Shown: positions 10,723-19,417 of the stretch, piece after piece
How the letters are laid out: each line of letters starts with the position of its first letter
How positions within the stretch are numbered: position 1 is the stretch's first letter
Source: Cryobacterium sp. PH31-L1
GTDB lineage: Bacteria > Actinomycetota > Actinomycetes > Actinomycetales > Microbacteriaceae
Assembly: GCF_030063145.1 (NCBI RefSeq)
Contig: NZ_JASISM010000013.1
Coordinates: 1-40,745, forward strand
DNA: 40,745 nucleotides
Reading direction: 5' to 3'
Translations under genes and position numbers: made by a program
Notes under the pieces: model-generated
The model's input: only the letters and a program-made list of their open reading frames with translations
The model's database searches: none
What the model was told of the DNA's origin: nothing

Positions 10723-11862
10723 CTAGTCGCCGCCGAGGTCCACCGAGAGCTTCACGACCTTGCCAATCGGTTGCGGTGCGCCGGTCGCATCGGCCACGAA
10801 CGAGTTCGTCGTGACGTAGACGCTGTTACCGGCGAGTTCTATTGCCGACGGTGACGTCACCGGAATCTGCAGCACGCGTTCGGTCAGGGTCGGGTGGAAC
10901 ACCGACACCTGGCCGGTGCCGTTCGGACCACCGAACAGTTCGGTGACGGCGATCAGTCCGGTGCTCTTCGACACGGCCAGGTCCGTCGCACCGACGAACC
11001 CGCCCTTCACGAACTGCACCTCACCGGTGGCCGGGTTGAACCGGTAGACGGCGCCGCGTGCGCCGAGGCTGGCGTCTTCGGGACCGCCGGGCAGGCTCGT
11101 CACGTAGAGCCAGCCGTCACCGCCCTGCTCGACGTCGGTCGGCACCGGTTCGAACCGATAGCCGAACCCGGCCGTGCAGGCTGGGAAGCCGACCCCGGCA
11201 GCGATCTCGGGAGTGACCATGATCGGGTCGCCGGCCGGCAGCACGGCCGCCGTGCTCACCGTTCCGTCGTAACCGACTTTGACAACGGCGTTGGCACCGG
11301 CATCCGCTACATAGACGCCATCATCGAGGGGGAGGCTGGCGTACGGGTGGGTATCGACGATTCCGTTGTAGCTGGCGGGGCCGGTGGGCGCCGCCGGATC
11401 GAACTGGTCGAGGCAGGTCTGCGGCAGGTCGACGAACCCGTAGCTGTTGACCTGGTCGGGGTTCGCCGTGCTCTCATAGGCGAAGAGGTCGGCCAACGGT
11501 GCGGCCACACCCCCCACCGGCATCGAGTACAGCGCCGATGCGGTGTGATCCTGCGTGTTGGTCGAGTAGTAGACGGTACCGTTACGCACGGAGACGGCTC
11601 CGAGTTCATCGCCGGGGTTGGCGCTCGCAACGACACTGGTCGTGCCGTCGGGACTGACCTTGGTGAGCACCCCCAGTGCGTTTTGCGAGACATAGGCTGT
11701 ATCGCCCGCCCCGACGCCCAGACTGAGCGGTAAGAACAGGCCGCTCGCCAACACTGTGGGTCCGCCAAGTGTGGGAATCTCCACAGCGGATGCCGGGGCT
11801 GCGATCATCGCGGACGAGACGGCCGTGACGCAAGCTACGGCGGTAAAAACCAACTTTTTCAC
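10723..11862 (-). CDS. secreted ScyD/ScyE-family beta-propeller protein
   Basis: A 379-residue exported protein. The signal peptide (about residues 1-26) ends in APASA. The rest consists of repeating strand units such as VLASGLFLPLSLGVGAGDTA, GVLTKVSPDGTTSVV, DGVYVADAGANAVVKVGYDG and GWLYVTSLPGG, typical of the six-bladed NHL/SMP-30-like propellers annotated as ScyD/ScyE family. The start is the GTG at 11862, six bases after AAGGAG. No catalytic residues can be named; despite the family name there is no scytonemin cluster here, so the function in actinobacteria is open. The gene stands alone, convergent with kdpE. Confidence 0.82.
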   Translation of the reverse strand: MKKLVFTAVACVTAVSSAMIAAPASAVEIPTLGGPTVLASGLFLPLSLGVGAGDTAYVSQNALGVLTKVSPDGTTSVVASANPGDELGAVSVRNGTVYYSTNTQDHTASALYSMPVGGVAAPLADLFAYESTANPDQVNSYGFVDLPQTCLDQFDPAAPTGPASYNGIVDTHPYASLPLDDGVYVADAGANAVVKVGYDGTVSTAAVLPAGDPIMVTPEIAAGVGFPACTAGFGYRFEPVPTDVEQGGDGWLYVTSLPGGPEDASLGARGAVYRFNPATGEVQFVKGGFVGATDLAVSKSTGLIAVTELFGGPNGTGQVSVFHPTLTERVLQIPVTSPSAIELAGNSVYVTTNSFVADATGAPQPIGKVVKLSVDLGGD

Positions 11863-12148
11863 AACGTGCTCCTTGACTCGATGTGGCTTTCAGGGTGGAT
11901 GTCCGAGAAAACACGACGGGTCGCGGAGAACGGTGGAACTGGTGAATGCGTCAGCGAGTACTTCCTGTGTGCGGCGCACCGGTGCGACGTGGATCGTGCG
12001 TTCCCGAAGAGAGCCGACGCACACAAACGCCGACGAAGGCACAGTATCCCCGAAGCTGAGAGTTGTCTAGGTAATCTGAACTTCGAGCTGTGTCTTCGTC
12101 GGCGGTCGTGGGCGGCTCCACGTCACTACCCCGCTCACAGGCCTGGGA
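11863..12148. other. intergenic region between two minus-strand genes
   Basis: About 285 bases. The part next to 11862 must carry the promoter of the propeller gene; the other end is downstream of the oxidoreductase stop. No convincing ORF, repeat or hairpin was found. Confidence 0.4.
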
Positions 12149-12790
12149 TCAGACGGTGCGCGGTGCCTTTGCCAGGTTGGCCTCGAGCTCGGCGATTGTC
12201 TGACGCACGCCATAGGCAGGGCGGTCACGCTCGACGCGCCAGCTGTCGACGAGGGGGCCGATATTGACGGTGTCGAAACCGAATTCGTCGTAGAGCTTGG
12301 TCACGAAAGCAGAGGCATCCGCAAAGTCAGACGACGTGGCCAGCGCGCGCCGCGCGGGGTCCCCGCTCGGGAAGGAATCCGCGGTGATGTCAGCGGCCAT
12401 GATGTGGTTGAATCCCTTGGCCACGCGAGACGTTGGCAGGTGCTTCTGCAACATGCCCGTCACGGTCGCTTGACCATTGTCGAGGGCCTCGATGTGTCCA
12501 TCGCGTTCGAAATAGTAGTTATTGGTGTCGATGACGATCTTGCCGGACAGGGGCTCGACGGGCACGTTCGCGTAAGCCTTCAGCGGCACGGTGACGACTG
12601 CCACGTCGGCGGCTTCGGCGGCCTGCGTGGCGGTCCCGGCGCTCGCCTTCGGACCTAATTCCGCCAGGAGGTCTGCCAGGGTTTCCGGTCCTCGTGACTT
12701 GCTGATTACGACGTCATAGCCGCTCTCGATCGCCTTGCGCGCGACCTGGCTGCCGATGTTTCCTGCACCGATAATTCCAATAGTTGTCAT
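12149..12790 (-). CDS. NAD(P)-binding oxidoreductase, NADPH-dependent F420 reductase-like
   Basis: A 213-residue protein with an N-terminal dinucleotide-binding motif TIGIIGAGNIGSQVARKAI (about residues 3-21), followed by DVVISKSRGPETLADL, where the Ser/Arg pair suggests NADP(H) preference. It belongs to the NADP oxidoreductase/F420-dependent family (PF03807); VVTVPLKAY, KIVIDTNNYY and the KGFNHIMA segment fit it. The start is ATG 12790; the frame is open to 12880 but the family begins at the Rossmann strand. Whether it truly uses F420 cannot be seen. It is divergent from the YdeI-like gene at 12884, sharing a 93-base promoter region. Confidence 0.82.
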   Translation of the reverse strand: MTTIGIIGAGNIGSQVARKAIESGYDVVISKSRGPETLADLLAELGPKASAGTATQAAEAADVAVVTVPLKAYANVPVEPLSGKIVIDTNNYYFERDGHIEALDNGQATVTGMLQKHLPTSRVAKGFNHIMAADITADSFPSGDPARRALATSSDFADASAFVTKLYDEFGFDTVNIGPLVDSWRVERDRPAYGVRQTIAELEANLAKAPRTV

Positions 12791-12883
12791 ACTGGCGACA
12801 ACGAAAGCGAACCCAAAAATGTTCCCGCCGTGCGGCCACGCGGAGAGGCGGGGCGGCGCTGAGAAGAGAACGGTACACATCTG

Positions 12884-13336
12884 ATGCCTCGATTCACCAC
12901 GAAGTTATTGCAAAACGGCAACAACGTCGGCATCGTGATCCCGGACGCGGTCGTTGCAGAGCTCGGCGGCAAACGCGTTCCCGTGTTGATCACGCTCAAC
13001 GGCACCTACAGCTATCGCAACACGACCGCTGTCATGGGTGGGCTCAATCTGGTCGGACTGAGTGCTGAACACCGGGCTGCCTCCGGACTCGGCGGCGGAG
13101 ACGCCGTGGAGGTCACTATTGTGCGAGACGACGAGCCGCGGGAGGTCGAGGTGCCGCCGCCGCTCGTAGTGGCGCTCGCGAACGATTCAGATGCTACTGC
13201 CGCCTGGAACAGGCTGTCCTACAGCCGCCGAAAGGAATATGCGCGGGCCATCGCGGATGCCAGGGGTGACGAAACGCGCGCTCGTCGCGTAGCGAAGACG
13301 ATCGCAGAACTAGGTGGTGAGTCTTCAGCGCAGTGA
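12884..13336 (+). CDS. YdeI/OmpD-associated family protein with DUF1905 domain
   Basis: 150 residues. The N-terminal ~95 residues are a DUF1905-type beta domain (FTTKLLQNGNNVGIVIPDAVVAEL, then VLITLNGTYSYRNTTAVMGG). The C-terminal part, AWNRLSYSRRKEYARAIADARGDETRARRVAKTIAEL, is the YdeI/OmpD-associated helix pair (PF13376). The family has a loose link to bacteriocin protection; its molecular role is unknown. Start ATG 12884. It is probably a single gene, divergent from the oxidoreductase. Confidence 0.82.
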   Translation: MPRFTTKLLQNGNNVGIVIPDAVVAELGGKRVPVLITLNGTYSYRNTTAVMGGLNLVGLSAEHRAASGLGGGDAVEVTIVRDDEPREVEVPPPLVVALANDSDATAAWNRLSYSRRKEYARAIADARGDETRARRVAKTIAELGGESSAQ

Positions 13337-13463
13337 CGATCGAATCCTGGGCGATCAAGCATCCGTCCCAACGATGCCGGCCCTGCGACGACTCGCGCAC
13401 GGTGCCTCGCTTGACGCATGATCAGCCCGGAACGGTGCAGATCCCGGCCCGTGTGGCGTCGTT

Positions 13464-13874
13464 CTAGCCGACGGCTTTCTTGAGCAGGGCCACCAGCCGA
13501 TCCTGATCGGCAGCGGTCAGCTTGGTGACGGCGTAGGAGGTCGGCCAGAAATCGCCGTCATCAAGGTGCGCGTCTGGCTGAAAGCCGATGGTGGCGTAGC
13601 GCACCTTGAACTTCGCGGCGCTCTGGAAGAACACCACCACCTTGCTATCTCGATCGGCGTAGGCCGGCATGCCGTACCACGTCTTCCCGGCCAGGTTCGT
13701 GTTGCTCGTGACCAGCGAGTGCAGGGTCTCGGCTAACTCCTTGTCTGTGCCGGTCAGGTCGGCGATTGCAGCGAGGCATGCTGCCGCCAGGTCGGCGCCG
13801 GCCTTGGCGGCTTTCTCCTCGGCCACAGCCGCCCGCATGGCTGCCTTTTCCTCTTTGCTGAAGGTGGTGCTCAT
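13464..13874 (-). CDS. DUF1801-type (iron-chaperone-like) protein
   Basis: 136 residues starting at ATG 13874, with GGAAAGGA ahead. The N-terminal third is a charged, Ala-rich helix (KEEKAAMRAAVAEEKAAKAG). The core TWYGMPAYADRDSKVVVFFQ, KFKVRYATIGF and DDGDFWPTSYAVTKL matches the DUF1801/YdhG fold often annotated as iron chaperone. I cannot assign a metal site or a partner. The frame is open upstream to 14288 but that part overlaps the next gene out of frame. Confidence 0.75.
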   Translation of the reverse strand: MSTTFSKEEKAAMRAAVAEEKAAKAGADLAAACLAAIADLTGTDKELAETLHSLVTSNTNLAGKTWYGMPAYADRDSKVVVFFQSAAKFKVRYATIGFQPDAHLDDGDFWPTSYAVTKLTAADQDRLVALLKKAVG

Positions 13875-13938
13875 GGTCTGTTCCTTTCCAGGGGCCGATC
13901 TATGCCATCTACTGTAGGCGGCGTCTCGGACATCCGTT

Positions 13939-14517
13939 TTATGCGGTTGAGTGAAGAAACGCCAGCGTGCGGTGCAGCAGCAGCGCGGCCGCCTCCGCGT
14001 CATACGACGGCAGCGAGCTGTCGGCGAAATCGTGCTGGTCACCGGGATACAGAAAGAGCTCAGCCGCGTCGGTCGACTCGACCAGCGCACGGGCAGCATC
14101 GATGTCACCCTCGCCGACGAAGATCGGGTCAGCGTCCATGCCGTGCACTTGCACCGGAACGCCATCCGGCCAGGCTGCGCCGAATTGAGAGACTGGAACG
14201 CAGGAATAGTACAGCAGGGCCCCGCGTGCGCACCGGCGCGTCTGCGCCAGCTTCTGGGCGGGGAGCACCCCGAGGGAGAATCCCGCATAGACCAGTTCCC
14301 CCGGTAGTCCCTCTACCGCCTGTTCGCCGCGGTAGATCAAGTCGCCGAAGCCGATCTGCTCGGCATAGTTGACGCCACCATCTACGGTTTCAAAGGTACG
14401 GCCATCGAAGAGATCGGGTGTGTGAACGACATGCCCATCCCGGCGCAGTTCGTCGGCGAAGGAAACGATGCCCTGTGTGAGTCCCAGGGCGTGATGGAAC
14501 AGAACGACTTCGGCCAT
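13939..14517 (-). CDS. dienelactone hydrolase family alpha/beta hydrolase
   Basis: 192 residues from MAEVVLFHHALGLT (ATG 14517; GGAG 12 bases ahead). The nucleophile elbow reads YAGFSLGV with Ser in the G-x-S-x-G-like position, the acid is probably in VHGMDADPIF, and the His is in YPGDQHDFADSSL. This set and the N-terminus fit the small dienelactone-hydrolase-like branch. The elbow has Ser where classical dienelactone hydrolases often have Cys. Substrate unknown. In-frame ATGs at 14559 and 14574 would lengthen the protein by 14-19 residues; the family start favours 14517. Confidence 0.82.
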   Translation of the reverse strand: MAEVVLFHHALGLTQGIVSFADELRRDGHVVHTPDLFDGRTFETVDGGVNYAEQIGFGDLIYRGEQAVEGLPGELVYAGFSLGVLPAQKLAQTRRCARGALLYYSCVPVSQFGAAWPDGVPVQVHGMDADPIFVGEGDIDAARALVESTDAAELFLYPGDQHDFADSSLPSYDAEAAALLLHRTLAFLHSTA

Positions 14518-14713
14518 TTCGGGAACTCCATCCGCTTGAACAGCAGGAACGTTGAGCATGCTAGTAGTTCTCATGACTGAGATCAACGTTGCCTCGCCGT
14601 TGGCGGGCGTCCCCGCGTCACTCGTCCCAAGTAGGCTGGGAACCGGCCGCGCGCCCGTTACGGCGACCGCAACGGGACCATCTCTCCGCTGGCGTCTTGG
14701 CGCGAGCGCGTGA

Positions 14714-15082
14714 ATGTTACTCCTGTTGATTGGCGGCGGCGCACTGTCTCCCCTGGCTTTCGGGGTTGTCGCGGTCATTGGCCGTCGTCGGTTGTGGGGC
14801 ATCACTGCCGTCGCCGCGGTCGCCGTAGCGCTGCCGGAGGACCCCGTCGGGCGCATCGCTCAGGGCTCGCTGATTCTGGTGGCCCTGCTACAGGGCCTGA
14901 TCATCAACCATTGGTGGCTTCTACTTCTCTGGGGGCGGAAGGAATACGGACTCACGATCTTCGGCAACGCTCGCGGAGAGATGGTTCGCCGGACAGCGCG
15001 CGCTCGGTCGACGCAGCGTGCAGCGCCCGTGCCGGCAGAAGCTACGTCGATGATTCCGGCGCCTCGACTTCTGACCGTGTAA
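14714..15082 (+). CDS. small hypothetical membrane protein
   Basis: 122 residues. The first ~80 are hydrophobic, with three likely membrane segments (MLLLLIGGGALSPLAFGVVA, GITAVAAVAVAL, ILVALLQGLIINHWWLLLLW), followed by a basic tail. I do not recognise the family. There is no clear Shine-Dalgarno before ATG 14714. The continuous hydrophobic pattern makes it more likely real than chance. Confidence 0.42.
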   Translation: MLLLLIGGGALSPLAFGVVAVIGRRRLWGITAVAAVAVALPEDPVGRIAQGSLILVALLQGLIINHWWLLLLWGRKEYGLTIFGNARGEMVRRTARARSTQRAAPVPAEATSMIPAPRLLTV

Positions 15083-15214
15083 GCAGGTCGACTGAGCGTG
15101 AGCATCCACTCGCGTGATACCCCCACGACGACTCTTCCTCGTCTCCCCCACGGTAATCTGGACCTCACCGCCATTGCACCGTGCGTGCGCGATACCCCAC
15201 CCGAGGAGAACCAC

Positions 15215-16129
15215 ATGTCTGTCGGCCTGCTTGCTGTCGTCGATGACATACTCACGGCCGCCCTCAAGGCGAGCGCGAAGACCGCGGGCGTCGTCATCGA
15301 CGATGCGGCCGTCACCCCGCAGTATGTGCAGGGGCTCTCGCCGGCACGCGAACTCCACGTTGTCTGGCGCATCGCGCTCGGCAGCCTGTTCAACAAGTTC
15401 GTCATCATCATCCCGCTCGCACTACTCCTCTCCGCGTTCGCGCCGTGGGTGTTGCCGTTTCTGCTGATCTTCGGCGGGACCTACCTGTGCTTCGAAGGTG
15501 CGGAAAAAGTCACCGAGTGGTTCGGCACCCATCACGTCGCCGACGAGACGGAGTCCCGCGACGAAGGCAAACTCATTTTCGGCGCAATCCGCACCGACCT
15601 CATCCTCAGCACAGAGATCATGCTGATCGCGCTGGCTAGCCTCGACCCCGGCTTCGGCATCTGGATGACCCTCGGCGCCCTGGTGGTCATCGGTCTCGGC
15701 ATGACCGCGCTTGTCTACGGCGCCGTCGCACTATTGGTCAAGATCGACGACATCGGCTTGGCGCTGCTGGAGAACCCCGCCCGCCAGGTGCGAAGTACCG
15801 GCGCACGCATCGTGGCATCGATGCCCACCGTGTTCCGTGTGATCGGCATCATCGGGACGGTCGCCATGCTCTGGGTTGGCGGCCACTTGGTCATCACAAA
15901 CTTCGCAGAGACGTTCTGGCACGGCCCCTACGATCTGCTCCATGTCGTCACGCACTCGGTCGAATCCGCCGGCCCGGCTGTCGTCTGGCTCACCGACACG
16001 GCCCTGTCGGCCGTATTCGGCTTGGTCCTCGGGCTGATCATCGCCGGGATCACTTTCGCACTGTCGGGCCTTCTCAAGCGAAGTAATCCTCCCGTTTCGA
16101 CCACGGAAGATTCCACACGGAGCGTCTAG
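15215..16129 (+). CDS. DUF808 family membrane protein (YedI-like)
   Basis: 304 residues from ATG 15215 with Shine-Dalgarno GAGGAGAA. The N-terminus MSVGLLAVVDDILTAALKAS and the following KTAGVVIDDAAVTPQYVQGL are hallmarks of DUF808. Several membrane helices follow (about 65-95, 130-185, 210-235, 265-290), with the charged FEGAEKV and EGKLIFGAIRTDLILSTEI motifs between them. The family's function is unknown. An open frame reaches back to 15098, but the family start and the ribosome site agree on 15215. Confidence 0.88.
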   Translation: MSVGLLAVVDDILTAALKASAKTAGVVIDDAAVTPQYVQGLSPARELHVVWRIALGSLFNKFVIIIPLALLLSAFAPWVLPFLLIFGGTYLCFEGAEKVTEWFGTHHVADETESRDEGKLIFGAIRTDLILSTEIMLIALASLDPGFGIWMTLGALVVIGLGMTALVYGAVALLVKIDDIGLALLENPARQVRSTGARIVASMPTVFRVIGIIGTVAMLWVGGHLVITNFAETFWHGPYDLLHVVTHSVESAGPAVVWLTDTALSAVFGLVLGLIIAGITFALSGLLKRSNPPVSTTEDSTRSV

Positions 16130-16207
16130 CGGTCATACCGACAGCACGCCACGTCGCGTCTGGAAGCCACAGCCGAACGATCAACCATCGGCCGAGCCCG
16201 CGATCGG

Positions 16208-16630
16208 GTGAGATTGACGAGGCGGGGACGAGTGATCAATCTGGCGCTCCAGTTACGCGCGGCTGCTGAACAAAACGATGCCCTGCACGCGGATCTCGAC
16301 CAGGAATTCGCCACCCTGATCGGTACCAACCGGGACGCACACGACGTGATGGACGCGCTGTGGTGGGCGGCGCATCCGCTACAGCCGACACCATCGGGCG
16401 TGATAGACCCTGGTGTGCACCTCGTGAAACTGCAATCCAGTGTGTTCTCGCGTGACCACACCCGCCGTGCCGCCGCACGTGCCACCAGTCTCCGCCTACG
16501 TCGCTCCGTAGTCGAGCGGATGCTCCGAACTGCACTGTCAACGGGTCGATTGAACCGGCAGGCCGCTCCTGCGTCAACGCATCCGCTGCGCCAAAGCCAC
16601 AATGAATCCCTCGGGACCACGGTACTGTGA
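16208..16630 (+). CDS. hypothetical protein
   Basis: 140 residues from a GTG at 16208. The middle (LDQEFATLIGTNRDAHDVMDALWWAAHPLQP) has a protein-like composition, but I recognise no domain. The ends are rich in Arg, Ser and Thr, as in shadow translations. Treat it as a possible gene only. Confidence 0.3.
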   Translation: MRLTRRGRVINLALQLRAAAEQNDALHADLDQEFATLIGTNRDAHDVMDALWWAAHPLQPTPSGVIDPGVHLVKLQSSVFSRDHTRRAAARATSLRLRRSVVERMLRTALSTGRLNRQAAPASTHPLRQSHNESLGTTVL

Positions 16631-16691
16631 GGGCGCGATAACCCGCGTTGGCTCTCTGAGTCCCCACATGTCAGATACGGATGCTCGCGAA

Positions 16692-16940
16692 CTATCTGGC
16701 GCGAAAGCCAGCCAGCGGGGCATTGTGCGCGTCACGGGCGTCCGGTCTCTCAGCGCGAAGTCGCGATCGTGCCTCGTGCTCCACCAGAACCGGGATGAAG
16801 TCCCTGACCGGCTTGTCTGACAGAGAGGCATAACAGGCCGTCACGACCGCCTGCACCCGATCCGCTGGAAGATCCGAAAACCGCTGTTCAAGCCTTCGAA
16901 CCACGTCGTCAACCGCATGCTCTTCTTGAATTGCATCCAT
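16692..16940 (-). CDS. three-helix bundle dimerization domain protein
   Basis: 82 residues from ATG 16940. The segment AVDDVVRRLEQRFSDLPADRVQAVVTACYASLSDKPVRDFIPVLVEHEARSRLR matches the small actinobacterial family annotated as three-helix bundle dimerization domain (DUF3562-like): a conserved RF...P...V...V, then PVRDF.P.LVE..AR..L. It is probably a small cytoplasmic dimer of unknown role. The upstream extension to a TTG at 16958 is less likely. No operon partner. Confidence 0.75.
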   Translation of the reverse strand: MDAIQEEHAVDDVVRRLEQRFSDLPADRVQAVVTACYASLSDKPVRDFIPVLVEHEARSRLRAERPDARDAHNAPLAGFRAR

Positions 16941-17259
16941 GATCCATTCTGCGCCCAATCAACACAGTCGGACAAACGTCAGGTTTACCCCCAGACAGAC
17001 AACGATGGCGTTCGTGTATGGCCGCGACGACGGCCCTGTCGGGGATGTGGACGCTCCTTGCCGTCGGTGTGGACAAGCTCTCAGCGGCCCGCTCACGCTT
17101 AGCTGTCATGGGCGACACTCACGACGACCGCGCATAGGTCGATCGTGGGATTCCCCCGGGACCCGACTACTCCCAGGGCATTTGCCGGAGACGTCTCGCT
17201 TGCCGGAAGCGTAACCGACGCGTCGAGGAGCGTGTCAGAGGTCTGACACGATATATCTT
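16941..17259. other. intergenic region between divergent genes
   Basis: About 320 bases between the divergent three-helix-bundle and lipoprotein genes. Apart from the inverted repeat at 17231-17250 I see no gene, hairpin or repeat in it. Confidence 0.5.
17231..17250 (+). promoter_or_regulatory. perfect inverted repeat, probable operator
   Basis: CGTGTCAGAGGTCTGACACG has 9-bp perfect arms around a GG centre, ending nine bases before the ATG of the lipoprotein at 17260. The dyad resembles GntR/FadR-type operators (G-T-C-N-G-A-C core), but no regulator gene is near. Its place over the ribosome-binding region means it could also act as an RNA hairpin that hides the start. Confidence 0.55.
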
Positions 17260-17724
17260 ATGAAGAAGCTCATCGCGCCCATCGTCCTCGTTGCCGCTCT
17301 GTCCCTAACCGGGTGCGGCGCCACGGACGCCGCACCCGTAACGACCTCACCCGCTGCCAGCAGTGAGGCCAAGCCTGTCGAGGCAGCACCAATAGCTCCC
17401 GACCTGACTGGCGGCTGGAAGCAGAGCAACTCGCAGAGCGAGACGGACTTCATGACGGCAACGATCGTCGATGGCGTCATCAGCATCGACTGGGAACTGG
17501 GGAGCGAAGACATCACCGCCGTGTATTGGGTCGGCACGTTCGAAGGCCCGGCCGATGCGAACGCAACGCACACCTGGACCTCGCAGCGAAACGCTGCAGA
17601 GACGGATAACGCCTTGATGGCGTCCACAGACAACACCAAAGAATTCACGTACGAGGACGGCCTCATCAGCTACTCGGTGAGCATCCAGGGCGAGTCTGCG
17701 ACCGTGGAGCTGAAGCACACCTAG
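17260..17724 (+). CDS. lipocalin-like secreted lipoprotein, hypothetical
   Basis: 154 residues with lipobox SLTGC (Cys19) and an Ala/Pro/Ser/Thr linker to about residue 47. The domain DLTGGWKQSNSQSETDFMTATIVDGVISIDWELG... continues in short strands (AVYWVGTFEGP, THTWTSQRNA, LISYSVSIQGESATVELKHT). G-x-W at the beginning of a small beta-barrel recalls lipocalin-like domains found in actinobacteria and their phages; that is a pattern call. There is no Shine-Dalgarno; the inverted repeat at 17231-17250 sits where one would be expected. Confidence 0.75.
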   Translation: MKKLIAPIVLVAALSLTGCGATDAAPVTTSPAASSEAKPVEAAPIAPDLTGGWKQSNSQSETDFMTATIVDGVISIDWELGSEDITAVYWVGTFEGPADANATHTWTSQRNAAETDNALMASTDNTKEFTYEDGLISYSVSIQGESATVELKHT

Positions 17725-17961
17725 CTGCTGGTCCTCCACGCGCTGAGCATCCGTGAGTCGACCCATGCGTCACAGAGTGACACCCTGCGTCTGGCTGAAG
17801 GCACCAAGGCGCGACTGCAACTCCCAAAAGGGAGTCGCGGCCGGCGGCTGGCGGTTATCGCGCAGAGCAGTAACGATGCTCACCGCAGCATCCAAGGCTG
17901 CACGGTACGACAAGGAGTCCGAACCCACGCCTGACGCCCAACTGCCCCAGCTCAGCGACGG

Positions 17962-18330
17962 TCAACGAGGGATGTGCCAGCACGTTGACCGGGAGGCCCC
18001 CTCGACTAGCGGGACGATGAACACCACGGGTAGCCCGGTAATCACAGTGAGAACGATGAAAACGGTGCCAACCGACGGCAAGAGCCACCCGGGAAGTCGG
18101 TTGGCAAGGTTGTGCCAGCGCTCGGCGTGCGACCACGCGTAGGCCGCAGCCGCGAAGGCACCCCGGTTTGGCTGGACACAGGCGTCGGGGAGCGTGCGGG
18201 TGGTGTTATTGAAGGCGGCCAGCTGAAAACCTGCGCCCAGTATGCTTGCAGCCGCCGTCTGCCTGCCACTTTGAACACTCATCGTCGATGCACAGCTGCA
18301 CGAGGCCGGCATCATCCGTGGCGCCGTCAA
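17962..18330 (-). pseudogene. possible remnant of a small membrane protein
   Basis: Open frame of 122 codons. Only its second half looks protein-like: AYAWSHAERWHNLANRLPGWLLP followed by a strong membrane helix GTVFIVLTVITGLPVVFIVPL. The first half is Cys/Ser/Thr-rich noise that overlaps the lipoprotein frame at 18206-18424. No start codon with a ribosome site was found at the beginning of the good part. It is either a decayed gene or chance hydrophobicity. Confidence 0.3.
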
Positions 18331-18424
18331 GCGTCACGGTGAGCGTGTTGGCCCACCCGGTCGCGGGGCACGCAGTCATGATCGGACACCTGCAGCCCGC
18401 CAGAATTGCACTAGCGACAAACAC
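18206..18424 (-). CDS. possible small lipoprotein, perhaps damaged
   Basis: From the GTG at 18424 the peptide reads VFVASAILAGC, a very short signal sequence with an LAGC lipobox, then TACPATGWANTLTVTLDGATDDAGLVQLCIDDECSKW. The CPA-x-GW-x-N-x-L-T-V segment and the late C....C pair resemble a small lipoprotein family I associate with Microbacteriaceae. The open frame continues upstream without an ATG, and the C-terminus ends abruptly in basic residues, so the gene may have lost its true start and end. Confidence 0.4.
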   Translation of the reverse strand: MFVASAILAGCRCPIMTACPATGWANTLTVTLDGATDDAGLVQLCIDDECSKWQADGGCKHTGRRFSAGRLQ

Positions 18425-18629
18425 AGCGCTAGTACCGACGAGACGAGGGTGCGAAAGTGGCTGGCGAATCGGACCACCCTTGTTACGGGCGAGTCGGGCG
18501 CAGGTATGGCGGAGGTCGTTCGGACGACTGCTCTGTCAAATGATCCCCAGACTCGCCCAGAGACGGAAAACATCGCAGCGCCGGGGGCTCGGGCGTCGCA
18601 TGCTTGAAGGACTCCCCCGCAAACGTGAA

Positions 18630-19091
18630 CTACTCCGTGACACCCGCGAATAGGATCGCGAGCTCGTCGAGTTCGACTTCCCAGCCCTCTCGGTTCTGCT
18701 CGAGACGTTCGCGACGGTAGCGGGTGCCGCCGGGGAGTGTATCGAAGCCCGATTCGATCACCGTGACATCCGTCCCGGAACCGGCTTCGGCGAGGGTGAA
18801 GCGCACGTGCGTCGAGTACTCGTCGAGCTGTTCGGCGGGGATTCCCGACCAACGGAAGCCGAATGAGGCGTCGGGCACGACCTCGGTGATTTCGATTGGA
18901 AAGCTGCCGTAGTCATCCCAATGGACGCTGCCCGTTGCGCCGGGCTCGAGCGCGGCGAACTCCACACCGTCGCCAAACCACTGGACCATCACCTCGGGGT
19001 CGGTCAGCGCCGTCCAGACGCGCGCCCGCGAGGCTTCGATGTGCACGGTGCGGGTCACGGTGTGCCCCTTGATTCTTGCGTGATCAGACAC
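18630..19091 (-). CDS. SRPBCC domain protein (AHSA1/START-like)
   Basis: 153 residues. It begins with the family strand TVTRTVHIEASRARVWTALTDPEVMVQWFGDGVEF, then GSVHWDDYGSFPIEITEVVP, FGFRWSG, HVRFTLAEAGSGTDVTVIESGF and a final helix REGWEVELDELAILFAG. This is the Aha1/SRPBCC hydrophobic-cavity fold used for ligand binding or stress roles; the ligand is unknown. Start ATG 19091. No operon partner. Confidence 0.87.
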   Translation of the reverse strand: MSDHARIKGHTVTRTVHIEASRARVWTALTDPEVMVQWFGDGVEFAALEPGATGSVHWDDYGSFPIEITEVVPDASFGFRWSGIPAEQLDEYSTHVRFTLAEAGSGTDVTVIESGFDTLPGGTRYRRERLEQNREGWEVELDELAILFAGVTE

Positions 19092-19417
19092 GGTGTTTCC
19101 TTCACGTTCCAGCCGAGCGCGACGGGGTATCGCCCGCCGAGCGGCACGCCAACAGGTTCTGCAAACGCACAGCGTCGAGCCTACCCACGAATGCGTATCT
19201 GTTCACGGCCGGAAAGGGGCAACGCTTCAGCGGTCGGTCCGTGGGCGCCCATAATGCAGGTACGCCTCACGACTTCAAACAGTTGCCGTGTGAGTGTTCC
19301 CCCTAGTCCAGAACTGGTAATCGGAAGAGACCGGTTTGCTCAATCCTTTCGTCGCCACCGACTAGGAGAGCGCCCGTCGATAAACCGATTGGTCCACCTG
19401 CGATATCACCGAATTGC
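19092..19417. other. intergenic region, nothing recognised
   Basis: About 325 bases between the SRPBCC and arr genes, both on the minus strand. No ORF with family resemblance, no clear hairpin and no repeat was found. It should contain the SRPBCC promoter near 19100. Confidence 0.4.

Noticed and set aside
17753..18142. 130-codon plus-strand frame
   Set aside because: Low-complexity Arg/Thr/Ser composition, no domain, no ribosome site.
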